The notes beneath the pieces are model-generated. The model saw only the letters and a list, made by a program, of their open reading frames with translations. It was not told the DNA's origin and did not search any database. 64,000 nucleotides of DNA from Myoxocephalus aenaeus (lineage: Eukaryota > Chordata > Actinopteri > Perciformes > Cottidae): positions 3,472,501-3,536,500 of the forward strand of contig JBAMJR010000243.1 of assembly GCA_038501785.1 (NCBI GenBank), read 5' to 3'. The translations under genes were made by a program, and so were the position numbers. Below are positions 1 through 12,304 of the stretch, in pieces (within the stretch, counting starts at the first letter, position 1; every line of letters starts with the position of its first letter).

Positions 1-507
1 TAATTTGAATTCTACTGGTGACATAATTTGTGAAATATAATATATTGTAATAATATAATATTTGCAGCTCATGTAAGAGCCGTCTGGTTTTCTTAACAAT
101 GTGCGCTCAGGAAGAGAAACTTTACTTCTTCGGAACAAAAACGCCTCCAGAGTGTCACAGCAGCACGGAGTCAGACGTGCACAGCCATGGTTATTTTCTG
201 GATCGCTCTCCCACAGAGAGGTCGTGACAAGAGGTCGCACCGGGTTATACAGTTCTTACATTCTTCGGGAATCCGGCAGTTTAGCTAAAGAAGAGAACGA
301 TAATTACCTGCGAGGTGTCATAATAAACTGTTCCTTGTTAAAACATAAAAAAAGAACCAGGAAAGGCGTAGATAGATGGAGCATCTGATGCAGAAAGAAG
401 TATGAATCATACAGCAAAGAGCTGAGATGAAGACCATCTCGGTGTGTGTGGACAGCTTGTGATAGCTAGTGTGATAGCTAGCGTGATAGCGTGGCGATAT
501 AAACTGT

Positions 508-540
<33 letters not shown>

Positions 541-1518
541 CACAGAGATAACCGCTGTCACTCCGTTTCAAAGGGCAGGGAGTTTTAAACACTAAGCTAT
601 CATGCAACGTTGATTTCTCCGCGGTACATTCTGTTGCTGTTGTTTTGTTTTTTAAATGTCATGTATAACATGAATATGTAATTGCCTGGAAATGTATTAA
701 AGACAACTAGGAGGCAGGGTTAGAAAGAAATTAAAAAGCTGACAGGAGTCAGTTTTTCATCATGTGTGCTCTGCAGATGGAAATAATGAATCGATTTCAT
801 ACACTGTCCCCCGAACCCATCATCCAGCTCTGTCCCTCGCATCCGCCGTCATGTATCAGCAGGAAAAAGAAAACTCTGTATGTTTTATAGGACTGTTTTG
901 GACATGTTGCTCACTGATTGCTGGTGTTGAGCACACAAATTTTTCGCAAGAGTTTTCAAAATTTCAACAAATATTCGTTGTTCGCAACCATTCCGTCTGT
1001 GCATTGACTTTGCATGCAATCTACTTGCGCGAAAAATTTGCAACGATTAGTGTGAACGCAGCATTACAGTTAAATCCTGTCAGTTTAGTCTTTTTTCCGG
1101 ATTTGCTCGCTCGTCACACACAATTCCATATCATATATCTGTTTTACTGCAAAACTATACAGCATTATAATCTGCTTATAGCACTATAGTTACAGTTATG
1201 AGCACTAATAACTATTCATAATGCTTTATAACAAGAATGATAGCACATTATAAAGCATTTTACAATGGTAAAATATCCCAGTAATACATTTAAATCTTCT
1301 TATAATGCATTATAAATGATTATAATGTATTACAACTATTGGAATTATAATACACATCTGGAAATTATGAAGTATTGTGGTACTTGGCCTTATAAATCAT
1401 TATATAATGCTTGATAGAGTGTTATGATTCTTGTTTTAAAGCATTATGAATATTTATGAGTGTTTAGAAATATAACTATACAGTGTACAGTGTAATAAGA
1501 TTCAGACTCAAGAACGTT
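1..1518. other. intron 1 or upstream sequence, no gene seen
   Basis: This stretch is AT-rich without a recognisable gene. It holds a TA dinucleotide run (508-540), preceded by three short tandem copies of a gtgatagcta motif (about 459-490). From about 1195 to 1480 it is full of cattataa/ttataatg words that fold on each other. The open frames at 101-388 and 764-1189 show no known domain. Confidence 0.5.
508..540. repeat. TA-dinucleotide microsatellite
   Basis: This is an almost uninterrupted TA run with one G interruption. Confidence 0.9.
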
Positions 1519-1757
1519 GTTCATTCTGGCCACATGACATCTATTGCTTCTGTCCATCCGGGGAGAGGGATCCTCCTCTGTTGCTCTCCTGAAGGGTTCT
1601 TTTTTCCCTGTGAAAGGGTTTTCTAAATTTTTTGGGGGAGTTTTTCCTGATCCGATGTGAGGTCCCGGGACAGGGATGTTATGTGTACAGATTGTAAAGC
1701 CCTCAGAGGAGAATTTGTGATTTTGGGCTATACAAAATAAACTGAATTGAATTTAGC
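1519..1757 (+). repeat. dispersed fish repeat, 3' part (aaactgaattgaatt tail)
   Basis: The sequence runs from ctggccacatgacatctatt through ctgtccatccggggagaggg to an end of gggctatacaaaataaactg plus a TGAAT-like tail. The same sequence occurs in reverse at 45952-46200. A short 3' fragment recurs at 16790-16882, so this is an interspersed family rather than unique DNA. The class is not certain; it looks like the 3' end of a LINE or SINE. Confidence 0.75.
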
Positions 1758-2601
1758 ATTGTGCTCCTAAGGCACTGATAATAATTGGTTCCCCTTTAAT
1801 GCAAAATAAATAGTTTAAGGTTGTGACAGTGCCATAGATTTTCCTTCAAGAAACTGTGGCTTGTGACATGTGTTTTGGCTCCCTAATAACTTGAAATGGT
1901 AGAACATTAAAGTAATACAACTTTGTTAACTCAAGTAAATGTAATGAATTACTTCCACCTCTGGCATTCGGTTACAACACTAATTGTTACCCATAATTCT
2001 ATGTCATTACCTGCTTTTACAGCACAAAACAAATGTCACTGCGTGTTTTACCATATAATACAACTTACAATGCTACCTAATGGAGGTTTTATGAGAGAAC
2101 ATCTGCAGCAGCCCCGTTAGTGCCTCGCTTTCTTTTCCTTCATTTTTCTAGGATGCATTGAACCCAAAGAAAACAGGTTCTGATGGTGTTTTGAATAGCT
2201 AACGGATGTGTGTGTGCTGTCGCATTATAATAAAGATCTACCTGTCCTACAGTAGGTAATGTCAGCATATTATTCCCATTCATTCACCTCCCTGCCTGTT
2301 TGTTTTATGTTGGCCTCTCTTTACGCCTGCATCCATTCATTCACCCATTTAACAAGGACAACATTGATTGAGAGAGGTGGTGAGAGGGCCGATTCGATTT
2401 CAGGGGACAGAATTGGATTTGATGGTGGGGCATAATAGCTTTCATGGGCTTTTTACGGCACTGAATAGCTTAGCTGGAGCTGCCTTGATGGGACTGAGGT
2501 GTAATTCTGAGAAGGATCCCGGGGATGGCAGGAGCACAAACATCCTGTTCCTTATTGTGTAAAATGTAAAAGTAGGGGGCGTGACCCGCTGTGAATTCTT
2601 G

Positions 2602-3889
2602 TTAACCCTCTGGAATCGGGGGTCATTTTCTTGATTTTACATAATTTCTTAAATTCACTTTTTAAAGTCACTTGCATATGATAGATACCCATGTGTTTTA
2701 CATCTAAAATTGCAGAACAATCTCAGCTCTCTATATAATGAGGCACCATTGTCATGAGGCAAAAGTGTAAAGAGAAATATTACTCTAAAGCTGAAAAATG
2801 TAATCTAGATTTTGGAAATTCTTCATATCTCTTGTGAAAACTTAGCTTTACTCAGGAGGTCGAACTGTTTTGGTGCTTGAAATTAGTTTACCAAAGATCT
2901 TAGGTTCACAAAAGCAGTGAAATATATGAATAAAAAAAAGGTAGAAACATGTAAATAAATGTCTAGAATCAAATGTATTATTATATGGTGAGATGATGAG
3001 CTGCGGCTGGCGTTGTGGCCTGCAGTGATGATCTGGCAGAGGCGGACTGGAGGCTGCTAAAGCGATGCTGCATGCCGTCCTCTGGACCCTGGCAGCTGCA
3101 AATCCTCTCTGTAAAATACATTACTAATAGTTAGTATAAGTTCACTGAAAGAAAGTAACAGGATAGTGACCATATTTGATTACACCCCCGTTCAGTCTCA
3201 TAACCAGCCTGTACTCATTTAGCTACTGTACCGCTACTTCCGGTTAGCGCGCAGCTAACCTAACAACACGGTCATTTCAGTCTCACAAACACATAACAGA
3301 GATCCCACACTACTATGCGTACTACGTTCACTGAACGAAAGTTAACGGGATCGTGACAATATTTGAATACCCACCGTTCAGTTTTTTATCCACCCTGTAG
3401 CCATATATAACCCCGTTAGCTACCGTTAGCTTCGTGTTAGCAGCAGCTCTATCTGGCTACAGGTCCCATTACTAACGTAAATATGCTATTGCAAAGTTCA
3501 GTAAATACACTTACCCATCTTCCAATGGATCCCTTTGCTTGGCGTTGTCCTGTTCATCTCAGGGATCGACTCTTTCAGGCTCTATTTATGGTTGAAGCTG
3601 CGCCGTTCTCCAGTATAGCTTTAAACAGCCTGCCTGCTCTCTCTTTTTCTCTCTCTCCCAATGACGCTGTGCAGGCATCATATGACTCGTCTGGGTGTGT
3701 AAAATGCTCTAGCTTGCTGTGTGAATCTCATATGATCTCGCGGACACGAGGCAGATGAAGCGGAAGTTTAACTAAATCTTGGAGACGTTGAACCATATTT
3801 CTGTGCAGAATTATCGCGATGGAGTGAATATTTTCAAAGCGTCAGTATCGTATAGCGCGGATCCGCACTCGAAAATCTCGAAGGGTTAA
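2602..3889. mobile_element. TTAA-flanked non-autonomous DNA element, family A (copy 1)
   Basis: The element starts TTAACCCTCTGG and ends AAGGGTTAA. It is therefore bounded by TTAA on both sides with short inverted CCCT/AGGG ends, as in piggyBac- or Kolobok-type elements. Its left part recurs at 6634-6900 and 31472-31620. Its right part (catatttctgtgc followed by a gcgatg/gcgagcta segment) is related to sequence at 7110-7200, 23900-24005 and 32310-32416. Inside is a diverged tandem duplication of about 186 bp (starting near 3139 and 3323). No transposase was seen. Confidence 0.6.
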
Positions 3890-4340
3890 AGACACGGTGG
3901 GACAGCGGCAGCACAAAGCTGTTTATTTGTGGAATAAAACCCAGGCCTCGTGGCAGTATTCAAACTCCACTGGCACAATTTGGGTAATCAGTCCCTCCTA
4001 ATTCCTCTCCACTTGGTCCACTCTCATTTCATTCATCTGCAAATTGCTCTGAGGAGAACAGTTTTGCTTGAATGGGGGACAGATTGTATTCTCTGTACAC
4101 TTTTCCATTCTAGAATATGTTAGCTTTTGAATTCAACCATTTCCCACTGAGCAATCATTTTTAAATTGCAAGCCGCTGCTGCTTCATGTAGTTTGTAAAA
4201 ACAAAATGGAGTTGAAAGTGTTTTTCGCGACTAGATCGTGTATCTTACCTGAAAGGAATTTGCCTCGCTATTGTTGAATGCAATATTGTTCTTGGAACAG
4301 AGATGTGGGATGATGGAGTAACCGCTGTCTTGGTCTGCAG
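3890..4340. other. 3' end of intron 1
   Basis: Apart from the splice acceptor ahead of exon 2, nothing is recognisable here. Confidence 0.6.
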
Positions 4341-4556
4341 GCGCCACGGGGGACGCTCAGCCGGACGCCCTGCCCTCGGTGCAGGGCACCTTGCCACACT
4401 TCATCCAGGAGCCGGAGGACGCCTACATCGTCAAGAGCAACCCCATCAAGCTGCGGTGCCGCGCCGCGCCCGCCTTGCAGATCTTCTTCAAGTGCAACGG
4501 GGAATGGGTGCACCAGAATGAGCACTTCTCCCAGGAGTATAAGGACCTCAGCACTG
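4341..4556 (+). CDS. unc5d: unc5d exon 2: mature N-terminus and first half of Ig1
   Basis: This exon follows a tctgcag acceptor and ends at a G|gtaaga donor. It enters two bases into a codon and leaves with one base of the next. The translation starts ATGDAQPDALPSVQGTLPHF, matching the mature N-terminus of UNC5 receptors just after the signal peptide. It continues with the Ig1 strands QEPEDAYIVKSNPIKLRC and IFFKCNGEWVHQNEHF. The cysteine in KLRC should be the first of the Ig disulfide pair. The extra cysteine in FKCNGEW is an UNC5 family feature. The KSNPIKLRC stretch is the best local sign of the D subtype. The exon is much more GC-rich than its flanks. The terminal G joins GG of the next exon to make the glycine of STG|LKVREV. 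The preceding exon is not in the window. Confidence 0.95.
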
Positions 4557-5930
4557 GTAAGATAAAGACAGATAACATTTCATATAAAGGAACGGACGTG
4601 CAGGCAGGCAGCCGAAGATTTGTCTGTATCTCAGTTCAATACCTCACGTGAATCCACTGGAGAAACAGTTCTTATACCTTCTCGAGTGAGAAGTTATTAT
4701 TAGAATGCAGACATGGTTTTCTCTACTTTCACTAAGAACTTGAGAAGTCTGGGTTTTAATTCAGCAATAACATTTAGTATCCTTGGAAAATGATTGAAGG
4801 CAACAAGCTTTTATTTTGAATTTGAAACAAAGAGTCAGTTCACTCACTGAAAACACAGGGGAGATCTTTTAACTCAGCATTTCACTCTGCAAGGAGATGG
4901 TTTCAGGTCCTGATCACAGCTACGTATACGGACCTTCAATAACTCAGATGGTTTAAGCCTAAAAGCCAACAAAGGCAAAGCAGCTTCAGTAATCATAGCT
5001 GGGTCAAGCAATATGTGCAGTGTGTGCTTATTTTAAGCTCCTGCATCGCTGGACGGAGGGGATACTGAACCACATCAGCAACATTCAGTTGGTTTCACAC
5101 AAGTCGTCACTCACAGAAATGTATAGCACTGATTTTCAAATGCTTTTCTCTCATGATCACATACTGTGAGTGTTTTTGAGCCTCAGTTCTTCAGGGAGAA
5201 CCCTGTTGGACCCCTTATTTCTAAGAGTGGCTTGTGAAGACAGTTTTCTGTGACTGGAGGGAGTCCTCCAATCTTTGAATGAAATGAACATGCTTTTAAT
5301 CATGGTTTTAAAGTCTAAATTGCACCTCCTTGTTATACAATAATGTGTATTCATCGGGTTTAAGTCCCAGTTATGTTTAAGTCCCTGTTTATTTATGTTT
5401 TCATGTTCGTAAATTAAATTGAGTAGGAGTTTAGTGATGTTTGGACCATGACTAATCATGGGGGAGATATGTGGACCCTCAGGCGAGACCAGCTGGGAAA
5501 AAACGATGCTTGAATACAGTCATTACATGTTCAGCAAACTCTGATGAGAGTTCCAGGCCGAGGTCGTGATTTGACGTGTGAGGGAAGCAGTGGCGGGCCA
5601 TACCAATTAAGTCCCATTATTTTTTGTCAGGTGGAAGCGTGTTGATTAGACGACCTGACTTAGGCCTCCTGAAGGGATTTCTGGCAAACAACAAAGCCAA
5701 TGTGACACCTCGGCTGGAATTCTCTGTGATTAGAGGCCGTGTGGAAGCTGTCTTTCTTGTATTCATGAAGGTCCCTCCACAGGAAAGAGGCTTTAATTGC
5801 TTCTGGAAGTTCATTATAGTGTGATTGCTGTGCTGTGAAATTGTCGTACGCTTGATAATGGCAAAATGAAATTTGGAACCTCAGTTGTTTGCTGTTCTGT
5901 CTGCAGACGAAAAGTACAAGGGGAAGTTCA
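4557..5930. other. intron 2, proximal part, no feature seen
   Basis: This part has ordinary intronic composition. The open frames at 5157-5459 and 5617-5824 show no known domain or splice support. Confidence 0.5.
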
Positions 5931-6250
5931 GAATCAGAATCAGAATCAGAAACTGTTTATTAGCCAGGAATGTTTTCACACAAACGAGGAATTTTTTGAG
6001 GCGGAAGGTGCATACATTGGATATGGACATGGGACACGAGACAAACAACAATCAACAATCAACGATAACAACAGTGCAATTGGTATTAGAATAAGTGTAA
6101 GATAAGAAAGTGCTCAGTCAACAGATACGTTAATGTCAGTGTGCGTTAAAGTGACATGTGTGTTTAAGTTAAAGTGTATGTTAAAGTGACGAGTGTTTAA
6201 ATATGAGGTGTGCAGAGGAGTGAATGGTAAAGAGAAAGAAAGAAGAGAGA
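5931..6250 (-). mobile_element. 5'-truncated LINE tail, same type as the 17.7-20.8 kb LINE
   Basis: It begins with three to four copies of the hexamer cagaat followed by cagaaactgtttattagcca, a reverse-strand LINE 3' terminus. The larger antisense LINE ends with the same hexamer tail (17691-17713). The rest, with shifted gtgtaag/gttaaagtg words, looks like a decayed 3' untranslated region. The inner border is uncertain. Confidence 0.6.
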
Positions 6251-6633
6251 AAAAAAAAATGAAAAGTTCACTTGGTGGTATCCGTCAGCTTCAAATGCCA
6301 CATTAGCGCCGGGCATCCAGCAGGATGTGACAGATAAGAGTGAGAAACTACCAAAAGCCTGCTTGGCCTCCAGGATACAACATGCAGCTGCTGTGTTAAC
6401 AAACTGCCAGAAATGCCTGCTTCCAAAATTAAAGCCAGACTATCGAATACACATGCATTACTCCTCTTATAATGTTAAAGTTGACATAGTGGAGACACAC
6501 AGTTGCTCATTCAACGTATGTTCACGTTCTCATTGTAATCTAAGCTAACCTGTGGATAAAACCATCCCGAAAGGGATCAGGGTGCTAAGGTGGGCGTGAT
6601 GCCCTTCGAGGGGGAGAAAAGAGTGTTCTTGTA

Positions 6634-7211
6634 TTAACCCTCTGGGGTTTGAGGTCATTTTCTCGATTTTACATAATTTCTTAAATTCACCTTTTTAAAG
6701 GAACTTGCATATGATACATACACATATGTTGTATATAAAATTAAAATATAAAAAATTGCAGAACAATCTCAGCTCTCTGTATTATGAGGCACAATTGTCC
6801 TAAGGCACAAGTGTAAACAAATAATATGGCCCTAAAGCTGAAAAAGTTAAGCTACATTTTTTAAATTCTTTAAATCTCTTGTGAAAACATAACTTTACTC
6901 ATGTGACGAACTGTTGGTGCTTGAAATTGGTTTAGGGTTTCCTGAGTGTTCATTTGTTAGTTTCACACAAAATGTCGACGGACACCTGAATCGACAAATC
7001 ACGGTGAAGGCGGAGCTCAACACTAACTCCACAGGATGTGAGCTCCTGTGAGAGTCACGTAGGAGCTCACAGAGCAAGGGGGCGATAGTCAAGAGTCTGG
7101 CACATCCGACAACATATGAATCTTATTTCTGTGCCGTTTTTTCGCAGAGCTATTAATAGAAACATCCCGTAAACATCATAATCCACGCCGACGCGGACCT
7201 CAGTTATGAAA
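6634..7211. mobile_element. TTAA-type element, family A (copy 2, right end lost)
   Basis: It starts TTAACCCTCTGGGG and aligns by eye with 2602-2880. It then shares the cacaaaatgtcgacggacac segment and the ctgtgccgttttttcgc segment with 32170-32400. The end corresponding to cctcagagcgttaa is replaced near 7211, just before the MITE at 7231. No coding capacity was seen. Confidence 0.55.
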
Positions 7212-7230
7212 CAGTCTCAATGAAATATAC

Positions 7231-7553
7231 TACCGTACTTTTCGGGTTATAAGCCGCTCCTACGGCTGATCAGTGTCCCCGCTGTAGCAAGCTAGTAGCG
7301 CTGCTAGCTAGCGCTTCTGCTGCTACCGGCCACTGCTGCTGCTACTGCCCGCTGCTGCTGCTACTGCCCGCGTCCTCTCTGCCCAAGTCGGGTGTCGAGC
7401 CTGGTCCCGCTACCTTCGGTGGTTTTCAGGGAGCTAGCGGAAGTTAGCGGGGAAGTGACGGAGCGCTAGCAGGAGCCCCAGCTGGCTACAGCGGGGAGCT
7501 GTCGGGGACACTGACCGAAGGCAGTAGCGGCTTATAACCCGAAAAGTACGGTA
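7231..7553. mobile_element. MITE with perfect 28-bp terminal inverted repeats
   Basis: Positions 7231-7258 (taccgtacttttcgggttat...) and 7526-7553 are exact reverse complements. The interior is GC-rich with gctgctgctgctac runs and partly self-complementary cagtgtccccg/cggggacactg segments. The same core, with a related right end, occurs at 43661-43921. A minimal relative sits at 29267-29351. No target duplication is clear and no transposase is encoded. Confidence 0.85.
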
Positions 7554-9734
7554 ATTTGGCTAAAGATTCGGCTTTGATGCAGTCGGAGCTCCTGCGGGAG
7601 GTGGAGAGCTCTGCTCCTGGCAGCAGCAGATCCTCTGGCCAGGAGCAGAGCTGAGCCTCGCTGCTCCTGGCCCCCGCTTGGAGCCAGCACTGGCAACGAG
7701 CTGCTGGAGGCCCAGGCCGTGTACTGCTGGGCCCACTGGAGAGAAGGGAGGCACGGGAGAACCAGAACCTTAATCTGAACTAAACTACCCACTGCATTCA
7801 GATTAGCACGTAAACATGTCACACAGAGCTGCAACCAGTGTAGAGATACAAGATTACTCAATACTGCGGTGCTGCCTGTCCAACATAAACATGACAACAG
7901 GATCTCTCGTGAATACATAGACACCTCCGTGATAGTTAGCCAAAACCACCACTAGCGTATGCTGGCTAATGTTAGCGAATGTTAACAGTTTAGATAGATA
8001 CTGTATATAACTGATATATAACTGACATTACTCAGTCAGTTTGCTGATTTTACAACTTATACTTTCATACGTTTCAGCATGTAATCAAAATACATATTTT
8101 GTGTAAAACCCAAACAATGAGCTTAAAGATGCTAAAATGCTCCGTAGATCCTTCGGATGCGAATGAAAAAAGCTCTTCAACCTGTAATTGTTTTCATTGT
8201 TCGTGACTTTGCCCCTTATATTTTAATCCACTGTCACTGTAAAAGTATTGTAATGAAACCACTATCATTATTGAATGTTTTTTTAGCAGGCTTTGGTCAC
8301 ACACAAAAAAAAAAAACACTTAATCACACGATTATATTCAATAATGAAAAGTCCTTGAAGGCATTACTCGGAGTTACTCTGAGTTATTTACATAAGGACA
8401 CTATTAATATTCCTGTTTTCATGCTACAGAAGATTGTGTGATTAATGCATGAGACACCTTCTCACAGCATCACTGTTTACCTCTCGTATTCGACCTCAAA
8501 CCTGATCTCTCTGTCGCGGCGTTCCCGTGGTACTCCTGTGGCTATCTTTGTGCAAACACTGTAACTAAACCATGCTTTGAGTCATTATTTTTCCAACATT
8601 GGGAGAAATACACACCATTCTGTAATTAGACTATAAAGCTCCACAAAAAAGCTCCAGGAGATGGCTTTTAGCCACAAAAGTGTTTTGGCAAACAACGACA
8701 AATGCTCTCATGTACAGTCACATGAGACATTTTAACAGGTCTTGGCAGGAAAAGCACATTAATAATCAAAATAACAACATTGATAAAGACTGCAGTCCAT
8801 TTAGCTTAAGCGGCTCCAAGGCTCCGTCATGGCTTTCTGTTGCACTTAATGGAACTGAAGCATCGTTAATGTTATTAGTTACACCTGTGCTCTTCCGCAC
8901 AGAACGCGCGCCATGAAAAAGCGCCTATTGTTGAAGGAAGGAGCTTTAATGGCATTAGTAATGGATAACTGTACATGTACAGCTAATGCAGAATGATAAA
9001 AAAGGCACTGAACCACAATAAAAGGGATAATGTTGGATGCTTTAGACTGTTTTGAAAAGAAAGCATGTTTGAATACGATATACATGTTTAAATGCAGTGA
9101 TAGACACCCATTTAGGTTTAAACATGAAGAGAATGGCCAACAATGCCTTTCAGAATAGTTTTTCAGAGAAAAATGAATAAAAAATGCACAGTGAGACGGA
9201 AGCTAGCCTCGGGTGGGACTTGATTTTTAAATGACCACAGGCATTGCTGTCGGTGAACCAATGCCATCACCACAATGCTGTGAAAGCCACAGCAACAACG
9301 GCCTGCTCAACCTCAGGCTGGATGTGAGATCGACTGTTCCTTAAAAGCAGTGACAGGTGCTGAGGCGTAAAGCCAACCGGCTGAGGACTTTTAGCTTGAA
9401 ACGATAATACTGAATTCTAGGGGTGCATACAGTTCTTCAACATCAGAGGTGTCAAACATGTATCTCTGTATCATCCTGAAGGGTTCATTTTGCAATAATG
9501 ACCCGTCTCGCTCTACATAAGCGAAGAAATAAAAGAAGAATCACTAAAATGCAAGTATTTTATAGTTGTCGTACCCTGGCCAGAGCTGCCCGCTGCTATG
9601 CTATGATTGGCCAGTGTGCATTCAAGGGGCGGGACTTAGCGAAGGGTCACGGGTAAATTGTTTTCAGAATGTCATTGTAAGTTCTTCCCATCCTGGTTCT
9701 TCGCAGTAAAAGAAAGGGAAATATTGTGTTGTCA
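7554..9734. other. intron 2 segment, mostly unrecognised
   Basis: It contains a perfect 14-bp hairpin (7608-7621 with 7638-7651, GCTCTGCTCCTGGC arms) in a GC-rich patch, then AT-rich intronic sequence. The frames around 7532-7924, 8157-8441 and 8680-8916 show no domain. Confidence 0.5.
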
Positions 9735-10200
9735 TTTATACGTTATTATTTGATTTTATTCAGCCTTTATTTCACCAGGTTTGTCCCACTAAGATCAAAG
9801 ATCTCTTTTACAAGAGAGACAGAGTTGCAACAATAAAACATAAAAGCGCAAAGATCTGAGTAATATTAAAAACGATCAGAGAAAACATTTGCACACAGAC
9901 ATCATGGACTCCACCACAGTTTTCAACCTGTGCAGGGTCACTACGCTTTGCATTGTAATAGCAGTCTGCAGATTGTTCCATGAAAACAATCTAAAAGCTT
10001 TTCTTTTCCAACTGGAGGACAACAAGACGCAACAGAAATGGTGATTTCCATAATAATTCCATGTACATAAAGCAGGCCAATTTACCTTTGAGTGTAAAAC
10101 ACAATGGCCAGTAAGATGCCCAGAGTTTGTAATGAATCTCAAAGCCCCATGATACACACTATCCAGCATGTGAGGACTGTGAGCACATCACCATAATCAA
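9735..10200 (-). repeat. probable reverse-strand LINE 3' end
   Basis: The run tttattcagcctttatttca, ccaggtttgtcccactaaga and gatctcttttacaagagaga resembles the 3' end of a common fish non-LTR element read on the - strand. The degenerate reading frame 9876-10169 (-) runs through it. I am confident it is repetitive but not of its clade. Confidence 0.45.
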
Positions 10201-10796
10201 TACCTGGTAAAAGGTAGACTCCTAATGTATTACTTCATTTCTAAAGTAAAATCCAAGTAAAAGCTTTTTTGCAACACAATGGATATGAGTATTACAAAAA
10301 AAACGGTCAACAATTGTGACATGCAGCCGAACGCTGACGAGTTAATGCAGATTCATGCAGCGGTTCATTTCCTCTTCCTTCAGATCATCGCAGATCATTT
10401 TTGAAAGGGAAATGTTATGCATATTTCATACTCATTAACTCAAATTAGGCTCGGCTTGTTCATCAGCATCACCACGTCAGTAAGTGCCTGCCGCCGTTGC
10501 CACTCTTCACCGACTGACAGACAGGCACCCTCCTTTGCACAACCCGTTTCATCATCAGTGCCACTCCTCTGACTCCCATTCCTGTCTTGAGAAAGTTGGA
10601 AAATTACGAGCCATTCTACCTCAACTTACTCCGCCTGCATGCGCCGACACACCTCTCACTACCATTACCACACTCAGGGGTCAGACACAGTCTGACCAGT
10701 GGGTTCCATGACTTTTCTATGACTTTAAACCAAATGTCCATGACCAAACATTTTGTGAAATCTGGGTGTAAACATGAAAAAGTGAGAAAATGTAGT

Positions 10797-12255
10797 ATTT
10801 AAACTAGTGCTGTCAAGCGATTAAAATATTTAATCGCGATTAATCGCATTTATGTCATAGTTAACTCGCAATTAATCGCAATTAATTAATTTTTTTTTTT
10901 TTGCATTTTAATGCTCTTATCAACATGAAAAAGTGGATTGGCTTGCTTTATTTTATTGAAAAACAACTGCCAAACAGGGCGGTACAAAATAAAATCACTG
11001 CACATTTCAGGTAAACAAGGGTTTACAAAATAAAATGATAGAGTGCACCAGGCATGAAAACGGGTCAGGGGTGAAAAAGGTGAGGAGGATATTACCCCTC
11101 TAGGGGGTCCGGGGGCATGCTCCCCCGTAAGAAACATTTAAATATTCCATATTTTAAAGCATCAATCTGATGCATTTTGAGATGCTTTTTATGCCAACCT
11201 GGGGAGAGCTGGAGAAACTTAACTTCAGCCATGAGTCAAAAATGATTATGGCCTCCTTACTAAGTATTATGCAAGCCATTTCATGCCAGCCTGTCACTGG
11301 TCTAACATTTACAGTATATGAGGCACAATGTGGTAAGGGAGAGCATGGCTGCCTTTGTTAGCATCATTTATATCTTTGATGCAGAGAATGCATCTGGTGA
11401 ATCCCTGCCTGTTGATTTTGGAGAATACATCTCCTAGATGAAAGGACACCTCTTGCCCTTTTATTGAGACCTTGCCTTCCAGTTTTAGCCACGACCAGTT
11501 CCAGCTGCATTTCAATCCAGCTGTTTAACAATGGCTGCATCCTTCTCCCCTAACACACTCATTCTGCAAAAATAATGTTTGTATTAGTGTTAACTTCTAG
11601 TTTAGCCTTATTCAGACCTGCCAACCTTGATATATAACCTATATATTGATAAGTCATTAAATACTCGTCATGCATTATATTGCATTGCATATAATGTGTG
11701 CTGGTCAATTAGTCTAAAATTAATTTTAGACTAATTTTTACCAGCGTACTTTGACTTCAAAATGCGTATCCGCTACGCAAATTGCGTACAGGTTGGCAGG
11801 TCTGCTTATTGATAGAACGGTGGACCACTTTACCTTCTGCCTTGTCAGTCCCCTCTCCTCAAAATCTACCTCCTCAAAAACGGTAGCGTTAGCTAATAAT
11901 GTTCCACCGGAGCTTTAGCTAGCTGGCTAACGTTGCGTTCTCTCCTGCTGTGTTCAATGTGTTCACTCTTCTCCCTTCTGGCACGCGCACCTGTTCAGTT
12001 CACTGAATATCATTCATTTTGCCGTATCGCGCTCACCATTCATTCATTTAAACCGTAACGTTAGCCTAGCTTCCAAGCCCAAACGGCGTGCCTATTGTTT
12101 TGCTTCCGGTTGAGCTACATCCGGCGTGGTGCTCGCGGAAAAAAAAAATTAGAAAAATTTAAATGCGTTAACGCCGTTAATAAAATTGACGCCGTTAAAA
12201 TTGGTTTGCGTTAACGCCGTTAATAACGCGCTAATATGACAGCACTAATTTAAAC
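10797..12255. mobile_element. non-autonomous hAT element, copy 1, with 8-bp target duplication
   Basis: The element spans 10805-12247 and is flanked by direct repeats ATTTAAAC (10797-10804 and 12248-12255). Its termini are exact inverted repeats TAGTGCTGTCA...TGACAGCACTA. An 8-bp duplication of NTNNNNAN form is diagnostic of hAT transposition. The left subterminal region is packed with taatcgcgattaatcgc words and the right with aacgccgttaataa words. It encodes no transposase. The 63- and 68-residue open frames shared with copy 2 have no recognisable domain. A smaller MITE (11613-11804) is nested inside. Copy 2 is at 27545-29025 in the same orientation. Confidence 0.92.
11613..11804. mobile_element. 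MITE nested in hAT copy 1
   Basis: The ends CAGACCTGCCAACC and GGTTGGCAGGTCTG are inverted repeats, with flanking CTTATT direct repeats (11607-11612, 11805-11810). It occurs at the same place in both hAT copies, so it was inserted before the host element amplified. At 11707-11736 it holds a perfect 30-bp palindrome centred on aaaattaatttt. Confidence 0.75.
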
Positions 12256-12263
12256 TAACAATG

Positions 12264-12304
12264 AGAATACAAAGCATACAGTAAACCTGTATGCTTTGTA
12301 TTCT
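12264..12304. repeat. 18-bp perfect inverted repeat (hairpin)
   Basis: AGAATACAAAGCATACAG (12264-12281) and its exact complement (12287-12304) are separated by 5 bases. The hairpin lies between the hAT element and the next hAT-like repeat. Confidence 0.9.

Noticed and set aside
7532..7924. 130-residue reverse frame rich in S, L and P
   Set aside because: It runs from ordinary intron through a GC-rich hairpin into the right end of a MITE and has no domain.
11170..11515. Identical 63- and 68-residue frames present in both hAT copies (also 27911-28256)
   Set aside because: They are identical because the elements are near-identical. They have no known domain and overlap on opposite strands.
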